This document shows positions 26,093-32,510 of a stretch of DNA of 64,000 nt, piece after piece (within the stretch, counting starts at the first letter, position 1; each line of letters begins with the position of its first letter). A program made the translations under genes and the position numbers. A model generated the notes under the pieces. The model was not told the DNA's origin and did no database searches. It saw only the letters and a list, made by a program, of their open reading frames with translations. The DNA is taken from NCBI GenBank assembly GCA_963712165.1, contig CAVQGY010000002.1:372001-436000 (forward strand), read 5' to 3'. The stretch comes from B10-G9 sp963712165 (lineage in GTDB: Bacteria; Chloroflexota; Anaerolineae; Anaerolineales; UBA11858).

Positions 26093-26241
26093 CAACCTCC
26101 CTCTAAAAAAGTACCCCTGATATTAGTATTATCCTAGTATACGCCATTTAGGTGGACTAGATTACCAGATACTACTCAGGATCAAATTCCCGAACCAGAC
26201 TCCCCAAATTGGGAAATAAATCCCTATCAACTACGATCCTC

Positions 26242-26290
26242 CAAAAAAGAAAAACCGGATCCCTGGCTAACAATCCAAAGGGATCCGGTT
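26242..26290 (-). terminator. Intrinsic terminator after the heliorhodopsin gene
   Basis: Perfect 12-bp arms aaccggatccct (26253-26264) and agggatccggtt (26279-26290) around a 14-base loop. An A-rich run at 26242-26254 gives the U-tract on the minus strand. It lies 27 bases past the stop of the leftward gene ending at 26317. Confidence 0.92.
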
Positions 26291-26316
26291 GAGAGTTGTT
26301 AATAATTCTGGGGTGT

Positions 26317-27114
26317 CTAGACCGGCGCCAATGTTCCTGCAAAGATGATCCAGGCCAGAACCGTCTTAGCAGCCAGGCTGAGAATGATATAAACACGCTC
26401 GCCGAACAGGTAATCCTTCCAGGGCCCTACCTTCTTGTACTGCAGGACCATATTGACTGCGAATATATTGAAGAACACAAATAGTGTGGGGTTGATGATG
26501 TAAACGAAAGTGGGAGGTCCTTCCCCACCGCCGCTGACAGAGCCAATAAAATACAGGAATACCACGATCCAGGGGAAAATCCCGGCGATGCTCCCATAAA
26601 TGAAAGAGGTCCAGTTGGTCTTATCAGTATACTGGTTGTGATACTCCATCATAATCCCGAACAGGTTCATCATGGCATTGATCCCGAAGATCAAAATGAT
26701 CGCTCCCAGATCCCAGATCCCTGATAACATCCCGATCAATACGATCATCAGAGATGAACTGAGGGCATATTCGTAGAACCTGATAGGATTCCGGCCTTTT
26801 TTCAGATTTTCCAGATATTTCTTTTTACCAATTGTGGCCAGGTAGAAGTGCGCCACAGCAGAGATCAACAGGAACGCACCCACTGCAGGCCCAAAACGAA
26901 GCTCATAAAGAAGCTTGGATTCTGGCTGCAGCGAAAACGTTTCCAGGTTGAACCCCAGGAAATTGGTGAATATCGGATAGGTTGTGTCATTACTGAGAAC
27001 GACCATCAGGATTCCCTGCACCAGATGCAGAAATCCCATAATAAAATTAAATCGGACCAGCCGGGATAATTTCTCTTCCAGACTTCTTCCTTCAGTGCGA
27101 TTAATGGTTGACAT
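26317..27114 (-). CDS. Heliorhodopsin
   Basis: A 265-residue seven-helix retinal protein of the heliorhodopsin family, whose members sit in the membrane with the N-terminus inside, opposite to other rhodopsins. The Schiff-base lysine is K250 in SLAAKTVLAWIIFAGTL. The counterion is E115 in RFYEYALSSS. Conserved histidines are H30 and H89. Reported heliorhodopsins do not pump ions well; they may act as light sensors or enzyme partners. GGAGA is 5 bases before the ATG. It has its own promoter and terminator. No retinal or carotenoid gene is in the window, so retinal must come from elsewhere in the genome or from outside. Confidence 0.93.
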   Translation of the reverse strand: MSTINRTEGRSLEEKLSRLVRFNFIMGFLHLVQGILMVVLSNDTTYPIFTNFLGFNLETFSLQPESKLLYELRFGPAVGAFLLISAVAHFYLATIGKKKYLENLKKGRNPIRFYEYALSSSLMIVLIGMLSGIWDLGAIILIFGINAMMNLFGIMMEYHNQYTDKTNWTSFIYGSIAGIFPWIVVFLYFIGSVSGGGEGPPTFVYIINPTLFVFFNIFAVNMVLQYKKVGPWKDYLFGERVYIILSLAAKTVLAWIIFAGTLAPV

Positions 27115-27164
27115 GCAATCTCCTTTTCAATTCAATATAATTGATTACTTGACAATATATCTAC

Positions 27165-27193
27165 ATTTTATCAAAATATATCGGTTTTGTCAA
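27165..27193 (-). promoter_or_regulatory. Near-consensus sigma-70 promoter of the heliorhodopsin gene
   Basis: On the minus strand: TTGACA (27193-27188), a 17-bp spacer, then TAAAAT (27170-27165). The -35 is exact and the -10 matches five of six consensus bases, so basal expression should be strong. A second TTGACA reads in the opposite direction at 27149-27154, so the promoter is framed by inverted TTGACA/TGTCAA hexamers. Confidence 0.75.
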
Positions 27194-27222
27194 GGTTTTG
27201 TAAAGGATGAATTTTGGGGGAG

Positions 27223-28356
27223 TTAATTCTCGATCAGCCGGTTGACAAACTGGAATTCGCGTTGGATGCGCTTTTTGCTAAGGCCCATCTTTTCCAGGGA
27301 ATAGTGGTGTTTGCTATGATAGGATCGGGCTTTTTCCGCTTCCAACTTCAGTATCCTGGCATATTCCGGGCCGAGATCAAAACCAAAACGGCGATAGATC
27401 TCTTCAATAGTCCCCTTTGGATCAGCAACCAGATCCTGGTAACGCACTCGGATATACTGATTTGCCGGCAGATCCTTGAGATACTGGTGGGGATAGAGAT
27501 ACCAATGTTTGCTGTGCTCGATTACGGTTTCCTGGAGATTGTACTCCGATTCCGGGTCGCCATAGGTATGGCAATGTTTAGAGAACAGGCTTATAGAAGA
27601 GGGAATGACCTGGAGAGGGTTACGGACAATATTGATGAATTTTGCATCAGGAAACTGCTGATGGAGGGTTTTCACTCTGGGAGAATAGCTTGGGTTCTTC
27701 GAGATATAACGCCGTCCGCCGTGAGCGTAGACATGCTTCTTGACGATCTCGGAATAGTAGTCCATGTCCCTCCTTTTTTCCTCTTCCGGGACTTGATCAT
27801 CATAGTAAATATATTTTTTTACCAATTTTGGGAATGGGAAAAAAGCGATCATATCAAAGGAGGACCAGATTTGGAATAATACCTGGCCATCCTCCTCCGC
27901 TTCGGTGAGGCCGATCTTATGCATGTAGGCTTCTTTTTCAACGATCCGGTTAAAAACTCCGATTGCCCACCGCGCTGGATTACCAATGGCTTTGTTTACT
28001 TTCCACAGCCATTGGTAAAACTTGCGTCCAATCACTGAAGGCGCCAGGTACAGCTCCCAACTGGTGAAGCTGGTAGAGTGATTATCTTTGGTTAATAAGC
28101 GGTGCAGAAATGTCGTTCCTGATCGGAAGTTGCCAACGATAAAGACCGGTTCCTCGACATCCTGTTCCTGGTAATCCGGATAAAAGAGATTGTCCGCCAG
28201 ATAGGCAAAGCGGACACCTAACTGCCAGATTGGCCAGAACAGGAAGATAATGATATTTATGATTAACCTTTTTGGGGACAATCTGGCGGGTGTGCCTTCC
28301 GATTTGAAAAAGGCATACTTGATAGTCGAACAATAGAGCTTCAGGTTAAATCGCAT
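27223..28356 (-). CDS. Sulfotransferase-family protein
   Basis: A 377-residue enzyme with the PAPS-binding signatures FIVGNFRSGTTFLHRLL (5'-phosphosulfate loop) and IVRNPLQVIPSSISLF (3'-phosphate motif). The N-terminal 60 residues include a hydrophobic stretch (IIIFLFWPIWQL) that may anchor it to the membrane. Members transfer sulfate to lipids, polysaccharides or small molecules; the acceptor is unknown. It lies upstream of heliorhodopsin on the same strand, but the heliorhodopsin promoter sits between them. Confidence 0.82.
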   Translation of the reverse strand: MRFNLKLYCSTIKYAFFKSEGTPARLSPKRLIINIIIFLFWPIWQLGVRFAYLADNLFYPDYQEQDVEEPVFIVGNFRSGTTFLHRLLTKDNHSTSFTSWELYLAPSVIGRKFYQWLWKVNKAIGNPARWAIGVFNRIVEKEAYMHKIGLTEAEEDGQVLFQIWSSFDMIAFFPFPKLVKKYIYYDDQVPEEEKRRDMDYYSEIVKKHVYAHGGRRYISKNPSYSPRVKTLHQQFPDAKFINIVRNPLQVIPSSISLFSKHCHTYGDPESEYNLQETVIEHSKHWYLYPHQYLKDLPANQYIRVRYQDLVADPKGTIEEIYRRFGFDLGPEYARILKLEAEKARSYHSKHHYSLEKMGLSKKRIQREFQFVNRLIEN

Positions 28357-28480
28357 TTCTTGATTGTCGCAGCTTGATCGGTTCTGTCAGGTATTTAGGA
28401 AGCTTTCGCGTAAAACCTTTAGAAGTATAGCACATAAGGGGGGGATGACAACTGAGCCACCTGCAAGGCTATCTCCCGCC

Positions 28481-28508
28481 TTGCCAACGGCTCCCCTTCC
28501 AGTATAAT
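28481..28508 (+). promoter_or_regulatory. Promoter of the serS T-box transcript
   Basis: TTGCCA (28481-28486), a 16-bp spacer and a perfect TATAAT (28503-28508). The predicted transcript start is near 28515, just before the T-box leader. Confidence 0.7.
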
Positions 28509-28514
28509 GAGAGA

Positions 28515-28797
28515 GAATTGCTTCACTCAAAGATGTGCGCGGAGACCTGCATCCAGCCCGGTCATTCAGAGAGTCCCCGGTCGGTGAAAGGGGATTGACT
28601 TAGGGCGGAGAGATCCCCTCCGCTTCCAAACCTCCCACAACTCGCGGAGATTGGACATCGCTCCCGCAGGGGCGAAACGACGCCGTAAGGGAGACGGGGC
28701 AGCCGTTATCCTGTATCTAATGAGGCCGCACTCAGGCGGTAAAAGCAGGTGGCACCACGAACACCCCTCGTCCTGCTGGCGGGGGGATGTTTTAATT
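28515..28797 (+). ncRNA. T-box riboswitch leader upstream of serS
   Basis: A leader that binds uncharged tRNA and lets transcription of seryl-tRNA synthetase proceed when charged tRNA-Ser is scarce. The conserved T-box AGGTGGCACCACG lies at 28747-28759, with pairing arms gcagg (28745-28749) and cctgc (28772-28776) forming the antiterminator. The competing terminator pairs aaca-cccc (28760-28767) with gggg-a-tgtt (28783-28791), followed by a U-rich tail. Stem I is closed by gcggag (28539-28544) and ctccgc (28618-28623); the candidate Ser specifier triplet TCC lies at 28614-28616. The specifier assignment is tentative. Confidence 0.88.
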
Positions 28798-28819
28798 AAT
28801 GGAGTTCAGGAGTTCAGCT

Positions 28820-30094
28820 ATGCTAGACATACAAATATTCCGTGATGATCCCGACCTTGTTCGCCAATCCCTGAAACGGCGGGGGGGAGACCCCTCACTG
28901 GTCGATCAGGTGATCGATTTGGATCAAAAAAGGCGCTCCTTGCTTCAGGATGTGGAAAGCTTACGGGCGGAAAAGAATCAGGCCTCCAAGGATATTGGCC
29001 TAACCGAGGACCCGGACCTGCGCCAGGAGAAAATTACCGCTATGGGGGCCCTGGGTTCGGAATTGGAGAACCTGGAAACTCAACTTAAAGAGTTGGAACC
29101 GACCCTGAAGTCGCTTATGGGCACCTTCCCCAATCTTGTTGATGACCGTGTTCCAGACGGGGCTGATGAGAGCGAAAACCAGGTCATCAAGACCGTAGGG
29201 GAAATCCCCACCCTGGGCTTTCAACCATCGCCTCATTGGGATCTGGGTCCCGAACTGGGAATCCTGGATTTTGAACGCGGTGTTAAGCTTTCCGGCACCC
29301 GTTTTTATGTCCTCAATGGGCTCGGCGCCCTGCTGCAGCGCGCCCTGGTCAGCTTTATGTTAGACACACATACAAAGAATGGCTACGAGGAGCGCTATAC
29401 GCCTTTTATGGTCAAGGAAGACGTGGTGTATGCCTCCGGGCAGTTACCCAAATTTGCGGATAATCTCTATCGTGACCATCAAGAGGATTTTTGGTGGGTG
29501 CCAACTGCCGAGGTTTCACTCACCAGCCTTCATAAAGATGAGATCTTGGATGAGTCCGATCTACCCATTTCCTACACCGCATATACGCCCTGTTTCAGGC
29601 GGGAAAAAATGAGTGCGGGGCGCGAGGTCCGGGGCATCAAACGCGGCCATCAATTTGATAAAGTGGAAATGTATATCTACTGCCGACCGGAAGACTCTGA
29701 AGCCCAGTTCACCCGCATGCAGGCTGACGCAGAACGGATCTGCCAGCTCCTGAACCTGCCCTACCGGATCAACAACCTCTGCACAGGTGATCTCGGATTT
29801 GCGGCCGCCTACACAACCGACATTGAAGTATGGGCAGCAGGCTGCGGTGAATGGTTGGAGGTATCCTCGATATCCAACACGCGGGATTTCCAGGCCCGTC
29901 GGGCTGCTATCCGCTACCGCCCCCAAGAAGGTAAAGCTTCCAGATTTGTCCACACCCTGAATGGATCTGGACTGGCGCTGCCGAGGGTAATGATCGCTGT
30001 CCTGGAAAATAATCAGCAAAAAGACGGCTCGGTGGTCATCCCTGAGGTCCTGCATCCCTGGACAGGCGGGATCACCGTGATCGAACCCAAATGA
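28820..30094 (+). CDS. serS: Seryl-tRNA synthetase
   Basis: A 424-residue class II aminoacyl-tRNA synthetase that charges tRNA-Ser. The N-terminal long coiled-coil arm (residues 25-100) binds the extra arm of tRNA-Ser. Motif 2 is FRREKMSAGREVRGIKRGHQ and motif 3 lies near LPRVMIAVLENN, followed by VIPEVLHPWTGG. The ATG at 28820 has AGGAG 7 bases upstream; the first ATG at 28799 lies in the terminator tail. The gene is under the T-box described above. Confidence 0.96.
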   Translation: MLDIQIFRDDPDLVRQSLKRRGGDPSLVDQVIDLDQKRRSLLQDVESLRAEKNQASKDIGLTEDPDLRQEKITAMGALGSELENLETQLKELEPTLKSLMGTFPNLVDDRVPDGADESENQVIKTVGEIPTLGFQPSPHWDLGPELGILDFERGVKLSGTRFYVLNGLGALLQRALVSFMLDTHTKNGYEERYTPFMVKEDVVYASGQLPKFADNLYRDHQEDFWWVPTAEVSLTSLHKDEILDESDLPISYTAYTPCFRREKMSAGREVRGIKRGHQFDKVEMYIYCRPEDSEAQFTRMQADAERICQLLNLPYRINNLCTGDLGFAAAYTTDIEVWAAGCGEWLEVSSISNTRDFQARRAAIRYRPQEGKASRFVHTLNGSGLALPRVMIAVLENNQQKDGSVVIPEVLHPWTGGITVIEPK

Positions 30095-30134
30095 ACAGGA
30101 GACCTCAGAACCCAATCAAGTCTCCAGGGATAAA

Positions 30135-30632
30135 ATGATGCCTAACTGGTTAAATCTCTCCTTAAATATCCTGATCTACATGATCATGGCTGTCGGACTG
30201 TTTGGCATGGTCCTGCCTATCTACCCCGGCGTTGTGATCATCTGGGCTGCCGGATTGATCCACGGTCTCGTGACCGGGTTTGCCACTCTGGAAATCTGGG
30301 TCATTGTGGTGATCACCATCTTAATGATTGCTGGCTCCCTGATTGATAACTTCCTGATGGGCGGCAAAGCTCGCCAGGCCGGGGCCAGCTGGCTCTCGAT
30401 CGGTGGTGCATTACTGGCCGGTTTGATCGGAACCTTTGCCTTTCCTCCTGTTGGCGGAATTGTGGCAGCTCCCACCTTGTTGTTCTTGCTCGAGTATGCC
30501 CGGCTTCGTGACAGCCAGGAAGCCTGGGATGTCACCCGCGGTCTATTAAAAGGTTGGGGGCTTTCCTTTGTGGCTCGTTTCTTGATCGGCCTGGTCATGA
30601 TCGTTGTCTGGGCGGTTTGGGGCGCGCGCTGA
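30135..30632 (+). CDS. DUF456 membrane protein
   Basis: A 165-residue protein of four to five membrane segments with the family's glycine-rich pattern: PGVVIIWAAGLIHG, GSLIDNFLMGGKARQAGASWLS and GGALLAGLIGTFAFPPVGGIVAAP. DUF456 proteins are widespread and their function is unknown. It lies 40 bases after serS and may read through from it. The ATG at 30135 has AGGGAT upstream; the next in-frame ATG at 30138 is equally possible. Confidence 0.8.
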   Translation: MMPNWLNLSLNILIYMIMAVGLFGMVLPIYPGVVIIWAAGLIHGLVTGFATLEIWVIVVITILMIAGSLIDNFLMGGKARQAGASWLSIGGALLAGLIGTFAFPPVGGIVAAPTLLFLLEYARLRDSQEAWDVTRGLLKGWGLSFVARFLIGLVMIVVWAVWGAR

Positions 30633-30635
30633 TTA

Positions 30636-30662
30636 GAATTGAAAATTGAAGATTGAAAATTC
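30636..30662. repeat. Short ATTGAAA-type repeat
   Basis: A 27-bp run made of repeated attgaaa/attgaag units, beginning with gaatt and ending with aattc so that the ends are palindromic. It lies in the gap after DUF456 and codes for nothing. It could be a small dispersed intergenic repeat. Confidence 0.5.
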
Positions 30663-30739
30663 TTTCATTTGGGTAATCTAGCGGGCCTGGACAGCACCCC
30701 CGCAATCATCTGCACTTAGATCATTCTCCGGAGGTAACC

Positions 30740-31543
30740 ATGGTTGAGGATACTGGAGGCTATCAATCAAACCCGTTCGTGGCCCAGCTATATGATCAAT
30801 TTGTCCCTTACCGCGAACGACCCGATCTGGATTTTTTTGTCCAGGAAGCAGTTTTATCCGGAGGGCCCGTCCTGGAAATCGGATGCGGTACGGGAAGGGT
30901 ACTGCTGCCCACCGCCAGAGCAGGGATCTCCATTACCGGACTGGATGTGTCAACATATATGCTGGATGTTTGCCGGCAGGCTCTTAAGGATGAATCGCCC
31001 GAAGTCCAGGAAAAGGTCACACTACTAAATAGAGATATGCGTGACTTCGATCTGGGGGAGACATTTGCGCTAATCACTTCCCCTTTCAGACCCTTCCAGC
31101 ATTTATTAACTGTGGAAGACCAGCTCAGCTGCCTGGACTGCGTCCGCAACCATTTGGTCCCGGGAGGGATCTTTATCCTAGATATCTTCAACCCTTCCCT
31201 GGCTTCCCTTACTGCCGACAATCTGGGCCAGGAAATTGACGAAGAGGCTCCGTTCACAACTCCTGAGAGGATCCAGGTGCGGCGCTCTCATATGGTCACT
31301 GCCCGTGATTTTCATAATCAGATCCAGGATGTGGAATTGATCTATTACCTGATCCACCCGGACGGCCGCGAAGAGCGCATTGTTCATGCCTTCCCAATGC
31401 GCTACCTGTTCCGTTTTGAAGCGGAGCACCTTCTGGCCCGGACTGGATTCGAGGTCGTTGATCTCTTCGCTGACTTTAACCGGCGTTCTCACGATTCAAC
31501 ACACCCCTCGGAATTGATTTTTCGGGCCAAGCGGGTCCGCTGA
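30740..31543 (+). CDS. Class I SAM-dependent methyltransferase
   Basis: A 267-residue enzyme with the Rossmann SAM loop VLEIGCGTGRVLLPTA (about residue 45-60), then ITGLDVSTYMLDVCR (motif II) and a PGGIFILDIFNPS segment (post I). The C-terminal region ends in EHLLARTGFEVVDLF, as in many methyltransferases of small molecules. Substrate unknown. GGAGGT lies 4 bases before the ATG. Confidence 0.85.
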   Translation: MVEDTGGYQSNPFVAQLYDQFVPYRERPDLDFFVQEAVLSGGPVLEIGCGTGRVLLPTARAGISITGLDVSTYMLDVCRQALKDESPEVQEKVTLLNRDMRDFDLGETFALITSPFRPFQHLLTVEDQLSCLDCVRNHLVPGGIFILDIFNPSLASLTADNLGQEIDEEAPFTTPERIQVRRSHMVTARDFHNQIQDVELIYYLIHPDGREERIVHAFPMRYLFRFEAEHLLARTGFEVVDLFADFNRRSHDSTHPSELIFRAKRVR

Positions 31544-31622
31544 TATACATCGGTCCGAATAAGAACAGCGTCTACGGTTACTAAACAAAAATTGGCTACC
31601 TCTCATGCCAAAGATCCAGCGA

Positions 31623-32065
31623 TCAGGTATAGCCCAATAATGCCCGCAGGGCAATCAGCTGGGGATAGGTAAAGGGATCGTCTAATAAATCATCTCCCCA
31701 TTGACTTTCGTCCCGGAGATCGAACCATCTGACTTCTGAAATGGAATAATCCGCGGCTGCCTCTGGTTCCGGTTCGTAGCCAGGACTTGCCTCACCGGAT
31801 ACCGGTGTACAGATGTAGGATTTTCTCCACTTATAAACACCCCCTTCCGGCGCTGGCTCATCGAATGCCAAGCGCTCAATCTTGACATCCAGGTTGGTTT
31901 CCTCTTTCATTTCTCTGATCACGCAATCCTCTTCGGATTCAGAGCCGTCCAGACCTCCTCCCGGAATTACCCAGTAAGACCGATCAGTGGATCTTTGACT
32001 GTGTTAATCAAGAGGATTTTATTGTCCTGAATGATAAGGCCTTGATACCTGGTATGTCTGGGCAA
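31623..32065 (-). pseudogene. NUDIX hydrolase with a frameshift
   Basis: The downstream frame (31922 to 31623) carries the end of the NUDIX box, REMKEETNL. The upstream part of the box reads in frame with it: YWVIPGGGLDGSESEED. But the extreme N-terminus (MPRHTRYQGLIIQDNKILLIN from a TTG at 32065, with AGGTG upstream) is in another frame. The break lies near 32001-32006, where one base appears missing between ILLIN and HSQRSTDRSYW. The protein would otherwise be a complete, about 147-residue pyrophosphohydrolase. It could be a true pseudogene or a sequencing error. Confidence 0.7.
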
Positions 32066-32510
32066 AAAACACCTCGCGATCAAATAATAGTGGGATTTAC
32101 GGGAATCCTAAGTTTTCAAGCCTTCAATAGATACGACTTTACACCTTTATAAGACATCCAATAGCATTCTAATGGCAGAAAGGATGGAAGACTTCAAGAT
32201 TACCCGGCAGGGAGATTTCCATTCATGCCTTTTCATCTGGCCCTTCAATTGGACCTGAGACCGCAACAGGCCACATATATCCAGGTTTTGGATCTTCCCA
32301 AGTCGTATTAATCTTATTCTCCAATGCTTTTTATTGATAACAAAACCAAGCCAGGCTTCTAGAAATCAATTTTCCATTTGATGGGATATACATATAAATA
32401 GGACAAAGCTCCGAGCCGGTCGAGCCGGCTCGGGGGTATGTGCTAATAATCCTACTACTGGCAAAGTTCAAGGGTGCCTGGCTGACCAGGCTTCCTTGAT
32501 CAGTATAAGA
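32066..32510. other. 445-bp gap with one strong hairpin
   Basis: No coding frame can be supported here. A hairpin with perfect 9-bp arms, ccgagccgg (32411-32419) and ccggctcgg (32425-32433), and a 5-base loop stands about 80 bases beyond the end of the large leftward lipoprotein gene. It lacks a U-tract, so it is not a classic terminator. I see nothing else in this stretch. Confidence 0.6.

Noticed and set aside
28651..28845. 64-codon frame within the serS leader
   Set aside because: It overlaps the T-box structure, whose arms and conserved core explain this sequence.
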